A stretch of DNA of 64,000 nucleotides from Lachnospiraceae bacterium (lineage in GTDB: Bacteria > Bacillota > Clostridia > Lachnospirales > Lachnospiraceae): NCBI GenBank assembly GCA_022792885.1, contig JAAWBX010000005.1:1-64000 (forward strand). The letters are read 5' to 3'. The notes beneath the pieces were generated by a model. It saw nothing but the letters and a program-made list of their open reading frames with translations, was not told where the DNA came from and made no database searches. The position numbers were made by a program, and so were the translations under genes. Positions 1-8,227 of this stretch are shown here, piece after piece (positions within the stretch are counted from its first letter, which is position 1; every line of letters starts with the position of its first letter).

Positions 1-135
1 TCTATCAAACGGACGCGAAGTCCAAGATTGGAAGCCGATATACCGATTGCTCCATCATTATAACAGCTTAAGCAACAAGATGGATAATTCCTTACTGGCT
101 GTAAGGGGTATTAACCATAAATACATTGTAGTAGA

Positions 136-942
136 TTGGAGCGGGTATCGCCTGTCGTCCATTGTATTACGAATTACGTTACGGTCAACGACTGCGCCAA
201 CATCATTCTGGCCGGCGGCGGGCGGCCGGTGATGGCGCATCATCCGGGGGAGGCGGCTCAGATCACGGCGGGGAGCCGGGCGCTGGTTTTGAACATGGGA
301 ACTCTGCACGATACGGATTCCATGCTGCTGGCCGGAAAAAAGAGCAATGAACTGGGACATCCGGTCGTGCTGGATCCGGTCGGCGTCGGCGGATCCGATC
401 TGCGGCAGCAGACGTTTCGGAGTCTGGCGCAGGCGGTCCGTTTTACCGTGATCCGAGGCAATGTCTCCGAGATCAAATACCTTGCTACGGGCGCGGGAGG
501 GATATCGGGCGTGGACGCGGCGGACGCGGACCGGATCACCGGGGAGAATGTTTCTTCGGCCGCGGAACTTGCCTGCAGTCTGGCGGAGAGGCTTGGCTGC
601 GTGGCGGTGATATCCGGTTCCATTGATATCGTGGCGGACGCGCGGCGGGTCTGTTTTGTGCAGAACGGCCATCCGATCATGGCGAAGATAACGGGCAGCG
701 GCTGCATGTCGACGGCGCTGATCGGCGCTTTTTTGGGGGCCTGCCCGGAAGAGCCGTTTGAAGCGGCGCTGGCGGCCGTGGCGGTCATGGGCGTGTGCGG
801 GGAACTTGCTTTTGCAAAAACGGAGGCGCAGCAGGGAGGGACGATGACGTTTCGGACGCATCTGATCGACCAGGTAAGCCTTCTGACTGCCGATAAGCTT
901 ACCCGTCTCGCGCGTATTACGCGGCGAAAGAGGAACGAATGA
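136..942 (+). CDS. thiM: Hydroxyethylthiazole kinase
   Basis: Phosphorylates 4-methyl-5-(2-hydroxyethyl)thiazole in cytoplasmic thiamine salvage. The family core is clear: PVVHCITNYVTVNDCANI right at the N-terminus, a conserved NMGTL segment, and the C-terminal GSGC loop at about residues 187-190 used for phosphate binding and catalysis. The reading starts at a TTG only eight codons before PVVHC, with an in-frame stop at 118-120 and no convincing ribosome site. ThiM proteins usually have roughly ten to fifteen more N-terminal residues, so the 5' end may be truncated or disrupted. A thiamine-binding protein gene two places downstream supports the thiamine role. The family call is firm; the start is not. 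Confidence 0.9.
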   Translation: MERVSPVVHCITNYVTVNDCANIILAGGGRPVMAHHPGEAAQITAGSRALVLNMGTLHDTDSMLLAGKKSNELGHPVVLDPVGVGGSDLRQQTFRSLAQAVRFTVIRGNVSEIKYLATGAGGISGVDAADADRITGENVSSAAELACSLAERLGCVAVISGSIDIVADARRVCFVQNGHPIMAKITGSGCMSTALIGAFLGACPEEPFEAALAAVAVMGVCGELAFAKTEAQQGGTMTFRTHLIDQVSLLTADKLTRLARITRRKRNE

Positions 943-962
943 GAAGAGAAGAAGGAGATTGC

Positions 963-1631
963 ATGAAGTATCGCTACGCTATATTTGACATGGATGGAAC
1001 GCTGCTGGATTCGATGCCTTACTGGAAGGATCTGGGACGTCAGTATCTGCTTCGCAGGCGGCTGCCGGTACCGGAAAACCTGCGCGAGCGGCTGGCGGTC
1101 ATGACGATGGAGGAATCGGCCGCGTATTTCAGGGAAGAACTGGGCGCGAAGGAGACGGTGGGGGAGATTATCGAGACGATCAACGGAATGATCCGGGAGA
1201 ATTACCGGGATGTGATTCCGCTGAAGCCGGGCGTGATCGAATTTCTGAATCGTCTGAAAAGAGCGGGAATCCGGATGTGTATTGCGACGGCGACTTATGC
1301 GGAGGTTGCGAGGCCGGCGCTGGAACGGCTCGGGATCCTGCCCTTTATGGAGTTTGTGATGGATTGTAAGGAGGCGGGGGCCGGGAAGACGTCGCCGGCG
1401 GTCTATGATCTGGCGGCGGAACGCCTGGGCGGGAACCGCTCGGATACCATTGTGTTTGAGGACGCGGCTTACGCGATCCGCACGGCGCACGAGGCGGGGT
1501 ATTTTGTGGCGGCCGTGGCCGATCCGCTGGAAGCGGAGGCGGAAGGCTGGATTCGCACCGCCGCGGATCTGTACATAGAAGATTACCGGGAGAGCGATCT
1601 GCCGGAACGGATAGCGGGAGGAGAGGGATGA
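963..1631 (+). CDS. HAD-superfamily hydrolase (phosphoglucomutase/phosphatase type)
   Basis: A 222-residue HAD-family phosphatase. Motif I is FDMDGT, with the nucleophile Asp9 and acid/base Asp11 followed by a helical cap (about residues 18-90). Motif II is the Ser/Thr in IATATY, motif III the Lys in GAGKTSPAVY and motif IV the acidic pair in VFEDAAYA. I chose the ATG at 963 because AAGGAG lies six bases upstream; a longer reading from 939 overlaps thiM. In operon with thiM and the thiamine-binding protein it could dephosphorylate a thiamine intermediate, but that is inference. HAD substrates cannot be read from sequence. Confidence 0.88.
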   Translation: MKYRYAIFDMDGTLLDSMPYWKDLGRQYLLRRRLPVPENLRERLAVMTMEESAAYFREELGAKETVGEIIETINGMIRENYRDVIPLKPGVIEFLNRLKRAGIRMCIATATYAEVARPALERLGILPFMEFVMDCKEAGAGKTSPAVYDLAAERLGGNRSDTIVFEDAAYAIRTAHEAGYFVAAVADPLEAEAEGWIRTAADLYIEDYRESDLPERIAGGEG

Positions 1632-1936
1632 GAGCAAGCGCGGCGATACAGATTTTGCCGAATCTGTCGGATCAGGAAGAGATGCTGGCGGTCGTGGACC
1701 GGGTGATCGCATATATCGCGGGGAGCGGCCTGTCCTATCAGGTCGGGCCTTTCGAGACGGTCATAGAGGGCGAGGATTACGGGGAAGTGATGGAAGTGGT
1801 GAAAAACTGCCTGACGGTCGCGGCCGGGGCCGGGGCGGAAAAAGTGTCCGCCTACGTAAAGCTGGTTTATAAGCCGGAGGGCGGGGTGCTGACCATCAAG
1901 GAGAAGACCGGGAAATATCAGGGAGGAAGCCTATGA
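1628..1936 (+). CDS. MTH1187/YkoF-type thiamine-binding protein
   Basis: A 102-residue single-domain protein of the MTH1187 (DUF77) family, cytoplasmic ferredoxin-like folds that bind thiamine or related ligands. It shows the family's N-terminal AAIQILP strand, the helix around residues 18-33, the glycine-rich SYQVGPFETVIEG segment and the late VSAYVKLVYKP strand. It overlaps the preceding HAD gene by four bases and the next flavoprotein gene by four bases, so translation is probably coupled. With thiM at the head of the cluster this points to thiamine salvage. The exact ligand is not determinable here. Confidence 0.82.
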   Translation: MRASAAIQILPNLSDQEEMLAVVDRVIAYIAGSGLSYQVGPFETVIEGEDYGEVMEVVKNCLTVAAGAGAEKVSAYVKLVYKPEGGVLTIKEKTGKYQGGSL

Positions 1937-3333
1937 GAAAAGCGGATGTCGTGATTGTGGGAGCGGGGCCGGCCGGTATTTTTACGGCGCTGGAGATGCT
2001 TCGGCAGGGAAGCGGGAAACGGATTCGGATGATCGAGCAGGGGAAAGCCATCGAGAATCGGAGATGTCCGAAGAATGTGACGAAGAAATGCGTGGGTTGT
2101 AAGCCCTGCTGCCATATTACGACGGGGTTTTCCGGGGCCGGGGCTTTTTCCGACGGTAAATTGTCCTTGAGTTATGAGGTAGGCGGAGATCTGCCCGATC
2201 TGGTGGGCGCGGAGCGGATTCAGGAATTTATCGATTATACGGATCGGATTTACCTGGAATTTGGCGCGGATCCTCATGTGGAGGGCGTCGGCGATCCGGA
2301 TATGGTCAAGGAGATCCGCAAGCGGGCCATCAAGGCGGGGTTAAAACTGGTGGATTGCCCGATCCGGCACCTTGGTACGGAGAAAGCGCAGGAGATCTAT
2401 CTGGCGATCGAGAAATATCTTCAGGAAAAGGGCGTGGAGATTCTTTTTGACCGGGAATGTGTGGATCTGATTTTAAACGAGGATGTCTGCGAGGGCGTTG
2501 TGACCGTGAAAACCGGAACCGGCGAAGATGAGGAACGGTTGTATGCGGATCAGGTCGTCGTGGCCGCCGGGCGAAGGGGCGCGGGCTGGCTGGAGGAGAT
2601 CTGCGCCAGATATCAGATTGCCCACAGGCCGGGAACCGTGGATATCGGCGTCCGGGTGGAAGTGCGCAACGAGATCATGGAGGAAGTCAATCACGTCCTC
2701 TACGAATCAAAACTGATCGGATATCCGCAGCCGTTCCGGAATAAAGTGCGGACGTTTTGTCAGAATCCGGGCGGTTTTGTGAGCCAGGAGAATTACGAGG
2801 ACGGGCTGGCGGTGGTCAACGGCCATTCCTATAAGGATCTGAAATCGAACAATACGAATCTGGCGATCCTGGTGTCCCATAATTTTACCGAGCCGTTCAA
2901 TCAGCCGATCGCGTACGCCAGAAAGGTGGGTGAGCTGACGAACATGCTGGGGGCCGGCCGGATCATGGTGCAGCGATACGGGGATATCCTGGACGGAAAA
3001 CGGACCTGGCAGAAGGAACTGAGCCAGTCCAACGTGCGGCCGAGTCTGCCGGATGTGGTGGCCGGGGATATTACATCGGCCATGCCCTATCGGGCCATGA
3101 TCAATATCGTGAATTTTATTCAGGCGGTCGACCGGGTCGTGCCGGGGTTTGCCGGCACGGAGACGCTTCTGTATTCGCCGGAACTGAAATTTTACAGCAA
3201 CAAGATCCGTATGACGCCGGAACTGGATACGAACGTGGCCCGTCTTCATTGTCTGGGGGATTCCAGCGGCTGGACGCGGGGGCTTATGATGGCCTCTGTC
3301 ATGGGGGTTTTGATGGGGCGGCGGCTCGCGTGA
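1933..3333 (+). CDS. FAD-dependent dehydrogenase (COG2509 type)
   Basis: A 466-residue flavoprotein with an N-terminal Rossmann dinucleotide site, VVIVGAGPAG (glycines at residues 10, 12 and 15). A cysteine-rich stretch at about residues 43-60 reads RRCPKNVTKKCVGCKPCC, and is followed by a second FAD motif region around SGAGAFSDGKL. The C-terminal segment ending in GDSSGWTRGLMMASVMG is typical of uncharacterised NAD(FAD)-utilising dehydrogenases. The clustered cysteines suggest metal or Fe-S binding, but no standard ferredoxin spacing is present. It starts four bases before the preceding stop. The substrate is unknown; a link to thiamine or redox metabolism rests only on neighbours. Confidence 0.83.
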   Translation: MRKADVVIVGAGPAGIFTALEMLRQGSGKRIRMIEQGKAIENRRCPKNVTKKCVGCKPCCHITTGFSGAGAFSDGKLSLSYEVGGDLPDLVGAERIQEFIDYTDRIYLEFGADPHVEGVGDPDMVKEIRKRAIKAGLKLVDCPIRHLGTEKAQEIYLAIEKYLQEKGVEILFDRECVDLILNEDVCEGVVTVKTGTGEDEERLYADQVVVAAGRRGAGWLEEICARYQIAHRPGTVDIGVRVEVRNEIMEEVNHVLYESKLIGYPQPFRNKVRTFCQNPGGFVSQENYEDGLAVVNGHSYKDLKSNNTNLAILVSHNFTEPFNQPIAYARKVGELTNMLGAGRIMVQRYGDILDGKRTWQKELSQSNVRPSLPDVVAGDITSAMPYRAMINIVNFIQAVDRVVPGFAGTETLLYSPELKFYSNKIRMTPELDTNVARLHCLGDSSGWTRGLMMASVMGVLMGRRLA

Positions 3334-3378
3334 TTTTTTGCGGGTTTCGTGTGTCTGTGCCGGCGCCGATAACCGGAT

Positions 3379-3436
3379 AAATGCATAAAAAGAGTGAATA
3401 AATGCATAAAATTGATTTTTATTCAAAAAATATGCA
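3379..3436 (+). promoter_or_regulatory. A-tract repeats with TGCA cores upstream of transporter promoter
   Basis: AAATGCATAAAA occurs at 3379-3390 and again at 3400-3411, exactly 21 bases apart, and a third TGCA core in an A-rich setting starts at 3433. The array ends just before the -35 box of the transporter promoter. The 21-base period and the TGAAT/TGCA half-site look recall tandem ARG boxes of the ArgR/AhrC repressor, but the half-site spacing is two bases shorter than the consensus. An operator function is inference. Confidence 0.4.
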
Positions 3437-3444
3437 AAAAACAG

Positions 3445-3473
3445 TTGACAAATCCTTCATGAGTGATTATGAT
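3445..3473 (+). promoter_or_regulatory. Sigma-A promoter of amino-acid ABC transporter
   Basis: TTGACA at 3445-3450, a 17-base spacer, and TATGAT at 3468-3473. The -35 hexamer is perfect and the -10 has one mismatch. The binding-protein gene begins 68 bases after the -10 box. Confidence 0.8.
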
Positions 3474-3540
3474 GATTAACAAGACAGGGGAATCCGGAGT
3501 TTGGCGAACGGGTTTTCCGGGAAAGAATGAGGGATAAGTT

Positions 3541-4416
3541 ATGAAAAACGGAATGTGGAAAAAGGCGGCGGCGCTTGTTTTGGGCGCGGCGATGGTGATG
3601 GGGCTTACGGCCTGTGGTTCTTCCAACATCGGCGGAGGTACGACGGCGGCCGGCAGCGAGTCCGGTTCGGAAGCGGGGAGCGGGAAGAACGGCGTTTTGA
3701 AAGTGGGACTTTCCGCGGATTATCCGCCGTTTGAGTTATACGCGGAAGTGGACGGCAAGCGTCAGATGGTCGGTTCCGACGTGAAACTGGCCGAGTATAT
3801 CGCCGACGCGCTGGATATGGAGCTGGAGCTGACGGATATGAGTTTTGACGGACTGATCGGCAGTCTGGACGAAGGTAAATTTGACCTGGTCATCTCCGGT
3901 ATGACGATTATGGAAGGCCGTAAGTGTGAATTTTCCGACCCTTATTATGTTGCCGAGCAGGCTTTGCTGGTAAAGAAGGAGAACGTGGATAAATATGCGG
4001 AGCTGGGCGATCTGATGGGACAGAAGATCGGCGGACAGATGGGCGCGCTCCAGGCGGATCTGGCGAGCGAGTATGCCGGCGACGGGGCCCAGATCGTGGG
4101 GAACGTTCAGGATATGGTTATGATGGTGGCGGAAGATAAGCTGGACGGCCTGATCTGCGAGAAATGCGTGGCTCAGAGCGCCGTGGCGAAGAATCCCGAT
4201 CTGGCGATCGCTTCCGTGCAGATTCCGGTTGATGATAAGAATGAGATCGCGGTCTGCATCAAGGAAGGCAATACGGAGATGCTGGAGAAGGTCAACGAGG
4301 TTATCGCGGAAGTGTCGAAGAAGAATCTGTACGGCGACTGGATGATGGAATATCTGGGCACGGAGGATATCGGCGCGGGGACGACGGAAGAAGCGACCGA
4401 GGAAGCGACGAAGTAA
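3541..4416 (+). CDS. Polar amino-acid ABC transporter, substrate-binding lipoprotein
   Basis: The extracellular solute-binding component of a family-3 (polar amino acid) ABC importer. A lipoprotein signal peptide ends in the lipobox LTAC with lipid-anchored Cys25, followed by a Ser/Gly-rich linker to about residue 48. The mature domain has the family-3 landmarks DYPPFE, GSDVKLAEYIA, FDLVISGMT and the DPYYVAEQALLV segment. The end is a low-complexity Thr/Glu tail. It precedes the permease and ATPase genes and is separated from them by a hairpin, which fits the usual excess of binding protein. Arginine, glutamine, cystine or another polar amino acid is possible; the specificity is not visible. 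Confidence 0.93.
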   Translation: MKNGMWKKAAALVLGAAMVMGLTACGSSNIGGGTTAAGSESGSEAGSGKNGVLKVGLSADYPPFELYAEVDGKRQMVGSDVKLAEYIADALDMELELTDMSFDGLIGSLDEGKFDLVISGMTIMEGRKCEFSDPYYVAEQALLVKKENVDKYAELGDLMGQKIGGQMGALQADLASEYAGDGAQIVGNVQDMVMMVAEDKLDGLICEKCVAQSAVAKNPDLAIASVQIPVDDKNEIAVCIKEGNTEMLEKVNEVIAEVSKKNLYGDWMMEYLGTEDIGAGTTEEATEEATK

Positions 4417-4460
4417 TCCGGGCATCCGAATGCGGAGAACCGATATCTGAATAGGAAGAA

Positions 4461-4509
4461 CGACAAAAACCGGAGCCGGGAAGTGCCTTCCCGAAACCGG
4501 TTCTTGTCG
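4461..4509 (+). terminator. Attenuating hairpin between binding protein and permease
   Basis: A 23-base inverted repeat (arms 4461-4483 and 4487-4509, with a few mismatches) leaves a loop of about three bases. Only a short, interrupted T stretch follows, so it is probably a partial terminator and mRNA 3'-end stabiliser rather than a full stop before the downstream permease gene. Confidence 0.7.
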
Positions 4510-4580
4510 TTATTATACATTCTTCCGGGCTTGTTGAGGGGTTTGGGAGAGATTTCAGCGAAAAGAAGAGGAAAATTTCT

Positions 4581-5288
4581 ATGCTGCAGGAAGTTTTATA
4601 TATTATTCAAAATTATTATCCTTACTATCTGGAAGGAACCCGGAATACGATCGTGATCGCTCTTTTGGGGGTCGTCGGCGGGATTCTCTGCGGTCTGTTC
4701 ATCTGTCTGATGCGGATGGCCAGGAAAAAACAGGTCCTGCCGTTTTGTCTGCGCACAATCGCCAAGATGTATATTGCCGTCTTTCGGGGAACGCCGGTGA
4801 TCGTTCAGCTTTGGATCGCGTATTTTATGTTTCCGAAGTTTATTCCGTTTCCCAGCGGCTTTTTCCTGGGAATGGATCTGGAAAAACTTCTGCCCTGCCT
4901 GCTGGCCATCTGTTTGAACAGCGGCGCTTATGTGGCGGAGATCTTCCGGGCCGGCATTGAGGCTGTGGACCGGGGACAGATGGAGGCGGCTCTGTGCGTC
5001 GGCATGAAGCGGGGTATGGCGATGCGGCTGGTCATCCTGCCCCAGGCGGTCAAGAATGTACTTCCGGCTTTGTGCAACGAGTTTGTTACCCTGATCAAGG
5101 AGACGGCGGTGATTTCCTACCTGGGCGTGGCCGATCTGTTCTACAGCAATTCGCTGGTGAAGACCATGACGTATCGGATGCTGCCGAGTTATCTGGTGCT
5201 GGCCATGTTCTATTTCGTCCTCTGCTATGTAGCCAGCAAGGGCGTCGGTTTACTGGAAAGGAGGCTGCATCGGAATGATACACACTAA
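4581..5288 (+). CDS. Polar amino-acid ABC transporter, permease
   Basis: A 235-residue HisM/GlnP-type inner-membrane permease. It has an N-terminal [16 protein letters not shown] membrane segment, about five predicted hydrophobic spans, and the cytoplasmic EAA loop (around residues 135-160, from [12 protein letters not shown] to the PQAVKN segment) that docks the ATPase. The [11 protein letters not shown] motif after the second span is characteristic of this family. The end overlaps the ATPase gene by 14 bases, so the two subunits are likely translationally coupled. It works with the lipoprotein upstream and the ATPase downstream. Confidence 0.93.
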   Translation: MLQEVLYIIQNYYPYYLEGTRNTIVIALLGVVGGILCGLFICLMRMARKKQVLPFCLRTIAKMYIAVFRGTPVIVQLWIAYFMFPKFIPFPSGFFLGMDLEKLLPCLLAICLNSGAYVAEIFRAGIEAVDRGQMEAALCVGMKRGMAMRLVILPQAVKNVLPALCNEFVTLIKETAVISYLGVADLFYSNSLVKTMTYRMLPSYLVLAMFYFVLCYVASKGVGLLERRLHRNDTH

Positions 5289-6003
5289 AAATCTGAAGAA
5301 GAGTTTCGGAAAACTCGAAGTTTTAAAAGGCATTGACGAACATATCGAGAAGGGAGAGGTGGTCGTGGTGATCGGCCCTTCCGGTTCCGGTAAAAGTACG
5401 TTCCTGCGCTGTCTGAATCTTTTGGAGGAGCCCACCGACGGGCAGGTGATCTTCGAGGGGCAGGATATTACGGACAAGAAGACGGATATTTCCCAGATTC
5501 GTCAGAAAATGGGCATGGTATTTCAGCAGTTCAATTTGTTTAACAATCTTTCCGTTATGGAGAATATTACCGTCGGTCCGATCCGGGTCAAAAAAATGAG
5601 CGAGGCGGCGGCGAAGCAAAAGGCGTATGAGCTGCTGGATCGGGTCGGGCTAAAAGATAAGGCGGAGAATTATCCGCATCAGCTTTCCGGCGGCCAGAAA
5701 CAGCGGATCGCCATCGTCCGCGCGCTTGCCATGGAGCCGGACGTGATGCTGTTTGACGAGCCTACGTCCGCGCTGGACCCGGAGATGGTGGGCGAGGTGC
5801 TGGACGTGATGAAAGCGCTGGCAAAAGAAGGTATGACGATGGTGATCGTGACCCACGAGATGGGGTTCGCCAGGGAAGTGGGCGACCGCGTGCTTTTTAT
5901 GGACCAGGGCGTCGTGCTGGAGCAGGGAACGCCGGACGAGATCTTCAACCACGCGCAGAACGAGAGGACGCAGGAATTTTTATCGAAGGTGCTGAATATG
6001 TAA
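5275..6003 (+). CDS. Polar amino-acid ABC transporter, ATP-binding protein
   Basis: A 242-residue GlnQ/HisP-type ATPase. Visible motifs are Walker [10 protein letters not shown] (about residues 34-42), the Q-loop in [10 protein letters not shown], the signature LSGGQKQR, Walker [13 protein letters not shown] and the switch histidine in [10 protein letters not shown]. It energises uptake through the permease it overlaps. The AGGAGG ribosome site inside the end of the permease gene supports the start. An opine-dehydrogenase-like gene begins ten bases after its stop, so transcription probably continues into the oxidoreductases. Confidence 0.95.
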   Translation: MIHTKNLKKSFGKLEVLKGIDEHIEKGEVVVVIGPSGSGKSTFLRCLNLLEEPTDGQVIFEGQDITDKKTDISQIRQKMGMVFQQFNLFNNLSVMENITVGPIRVKKMSEAAAKQKAYELLDRVGLKDKAENYPHQLSGGQKQRIAIVRALAMEPDVMLFDEPTSALDPEMVGEVLDVMKALAKEGMTMVIVTHEMGFAREVGDRVLFMDQGVVLEQGTPDEIFNHAQNERTQEFLSKVLNM

Positions 6004-6013
6004 GGAGGAGATC

Positions 6014-7126
6014 ATGGGCAGGGTAACGATTATCGGGGCCGGCAACGGCGGTATGGCGGCGGCTTATCATCTGTCGAAACTGGGAAGGGAAGTCTGTCTT
6101 TATGATTCGCCGGCTTTTGCCGGACAGATTGAAGCCGTGCGGGCCGCCGGCGGCATTCGGGCGGAGGCGGAGCGGAACGGCGATGCCATGTTGTTTGCGG
6201 GATTTGAACGGATCGCGAAGGCGACGACGGATATCGGGGAAGCCGTGGCGTTTGCGGATACCATGATCCTGATCTGCCCTTCCTTCGCGCAGGAGATTTT
6301 GTTTGAAACCATGATTCCCCATATCCGGGACGGCCAGATTCTGATTGTGATGCCGGGGAATTTTGCGGGTCTGGTGCTGAATCGGATGTGGGAGGAAGCT
6401 GGCCGGGAAGGCGTTTCCCTGACTTTTGCGGACGCGGTCAGCATTCCCTGGGCCGTCCGGCTGTGCGGGCCGGCCAGGGTCGATATCATGGGGTTGAAAA
6501 AGCTTCTGCCCGTCAGTATTTTTCCGGCATCCCGCGGGACCGGGGAAGTGAGAGCCCGGATTGAGGCGGCGCTGCCGATTCCGGTGGAATATTTGAAGTC
6601 CCCCCTTCAGGCGGGGCTTGAGAATATCAATTTTGGCGGGCATCCTCTGATGACGGCCGTGAATATCGGCCTTCTGGAGAATTTCGAAGGGGATTTTAAT
6701 TATTACGTCGATTGCTGCAGCCCGTCGACGGCCCGGGCTACGGCGAAGATGGACCGGGAACGCCTGGCCGTAGGGGAGGCGTACGGATATCGTCTTCGGC
6801 CGGAGCTGGAGATGATGAATCGGCTTTACGGAGAGCGGTATTCGAGCGTGTATGAGTTTAACCGTTCCTCCGCGCCGCACGGTAAGGTGAAGAACGCTCC
6901 GAAGTCCGCGAAGGAGCGTTACATAACGGAGGACGTACCCTATTTGCTGGTGCCGATCTGGCATCTGGCGAAGACGGCCGGGCTCTCTCCGGTTCTCATC
7001 GAATCGGTGATTCATCTGACGTGCGCTTACAACGAAGAAGATTATTTTACGACGGGACGCACGCCCGCGAAGATGGGGCTTTCCGGTATGTCGGCGGAGG
7101 AAATCCGGGCGTATCTGGAAAAATAG
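6014..7126 (+). CDS. NAD/NADP octopine/nopaline dehydrogenase family protein
   Basis: A 370-residue oxidoreductase. The N-terminal Rossmann domain has GAGNGG at residues 8-13 and a second-strand acidic residue in LYDSP. The C-terminal octopine-dehydrogenase domain (about residues 190-340) includes NINFGGHP and a Tyr/Asp-rich patch. Family members reductively condense an amino acid with a 2-oxo acid, or run the reverse reaction, with NAD(P)H. Its position ten bases after the amino-acid ABC ATPase suggests that it acts on the imported amino acid or a derivative. The substrate pair is not predictable. AAGGAGG precedes the start. Confidence 0.85.
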   Translation: MGRVTIIGAGNGGMAAAYHLSKLGREVCLYDSPAFAGQIEAVRAAGGIRAEAERNGDAMLFAGFERIAKATTDIGEAVAFADTMILICPSFAQEILFETMIPHIRDGQILIVMPGNFAGLVLNRMWEEAGREGVSLTFADAVSIPWAVRLCGPARVDIMGLKKLLPVSIFPASRGTGEVRARIEAALPIPVEYLKSPLQAGLENINFGGHPLMTAVNIGLLENFEGDFNYYVDCCSPSTARATAKMDRERLAVGEAYGYRLRPELEMMNRLYGERYSSVYEFNRSSAPHGKVKNAPKSAKERYITEDVPYLLVPIWHLAKTAGLSPVLIESVIHLTCAYNEEDYFTTGRTPAKMGLSGMSAEEIRAYLEK

Positions 7127-7162
7127 GAGAGGCGCGGCGCCGGAGAAAGGAGATTGGAGAAC

Positions 7163-8185
7163 ATGTCTGAAGTTACATTAGGGAAAACCGGGATTACGGT
7201 AAACAAAAACGGGTTCGGAGCGCTTCCGATCCAGAGAGTGTCTTTTTCGGAGGCGGTGAAGCTGCTTCGCAGGGCCTATGAGGGCGGGATGCGTTTTTTT
7301 GACACGGCCAGAGCCTATACCGACAGCGAGGAGAAGCTGGGCGCGGCTTTTGAGGGGATGCGGGAAAAGATATATATTTCTTCCAAGACCATGGCGGAGG
7401 ATGCCGCCGGTTTTTGGAAGGATCTGGAGACGACGCTTGCGAATTTGAAAACGGATTATCTGGATCTGTATCAATTTCATAATCCGGCCTTCTGCCCGAA
7501 GCCGGGGGACGGCACGGGGCTTTATGAGGCCATGTGCGAGGCGAAGGAACAGGGGAAGATCCGCCATATCGGCATCACGAATCACAGGCTGGGCGTTGCG
7601 AAAGAGATTATTCAGAGCGGACTTTACGAAACGCTTCAGTTTCCGTTCTGTTATCTGGCGACGGAGAAAGACCAGGAGCTGGTGAGTCTTTGCCGGGAGA
7701 ATGATATGGGATTTATCGCCATGAAGGCGCTGTCCGGCGGTCTGATTACGGATTCGGCCGCGGCTTACGCCTGGCTGGATCAGTATGAAAACGTACTTCC
7801 GATCTGGGGCGTTCAAAGGGAAACGGAGTTGGAAGAGTTCTTGCGCTATGTGGCGGATCCTCCCGTGCTGACGGAGGAGAGAAAGGCGCAGATCGAGAAG
7901 GACAGAAAGGAGCTGTCCGGGAATTTCTGCAGGGCCTGCGGCTATTGTATGCCCTGCCCGGCCGGAATCGAGATCAATATCTGCGCCCGGATGAGTCTTT
8001 TGATTCGTCGTTCGCCTTCCGCGAATCAGTTGACCGAGGAGGTCCGGGCGAAGATGAAGAAAGTGGAAGAATGTCTTCATTGCGGGGCCTGTATGAAAAA
8101 ATGCCCTTACGGGCTGGAGACGCCGAGGCTTCTGGAGGAGAATTATAAAGATTATCAGGAGATTCTTGCGGGAAAAGAGATATAG
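7163..8185 (+). CDS. Aldo/keto reductase with C-terminal 2x[4Fe-4S] ferredoxin domain
   Basis: The first 240 residues form an aldo/keto reductase barrel with the tetrad Asp47, Tyr52, Lys75 and His106. The C-terminal part carries two cysteine clusters, CRACGYCMPCP starting at about residue 256 and CLHCGACMKKCP starting at about residue 304, each able to bind a [4Fe-4S] centre. This fusion is common in anaerobic Firmicutes and implies electron transfer to or from a ferredoxin-like partner. I prefer the ATG at 7163, spaced from an AAAGGAGA site, over a TTG nine bases earlier. It probably belongs to the transporter/opine-dehydrogenase operon. The substrate is unknown. Confidence 0.9.
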   Translation: MSEVTLGKTGITVNKNGFGALPIQRVSFSEAVKLLRRAYEGGMRFFDTARAYTDSEEKLGAAFEGMREKIYISSKTMAEDAAGFWKDLETTLANLKTDYLDLYQFHNPAFCPKPGDGTGLYEAMCEAKEQGKIRHIGITNHRLGVAKEIIQSGLYETLQFPFCYLATEKDQELVSLCRENDMGFIAMKALSGGLITDSAAAYAWLDQYENVLPIWGVQRETELEEFLRYVADPPVLTEERKAQIEKDRKELSGNFCRACGYCMPCPAGIEINICARMSLLIRRSPSANQLTEEVRAKMKKVEECLHCGACMKKCPYGLETPRLLEENYKDYQEILAGKEI

Positions 8186-8190
8186 ACCGG

Positions 8191-8227
8191 AAAAGGACGG
8201 CGGCTTTAAGGGCGGCCGTCCTTTTTT
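8191..8227. terminator. Bidirectional terminator
   Basis: An inverted repeat with arms AAAAGGACGGC and GCCGTCCTTTTTT gives a GC-rich stem with T runs for both directions. It lies between the reductase gene and the convergent TVP38-family gene and overlaps the latter's 3' end. Confidence 0.85.

Noticed and set aside
1-135. Possible TPP riboswitch before thiM
   Set aside because: I looked for the conserved CTGAGA and GATAATGCCAGC-type elements and did not find them.
47-232. A 61-codon frame at the left edge
   Set aside because: Its second half runs in another frame of thiM and no ribosome site or family was seen.
258-1712. A 484-codon minus-strand open frame opposite thiM and the HAD gene
   Set aside because: Composition and lack of motifs mark it as a shadow of the sense genes.
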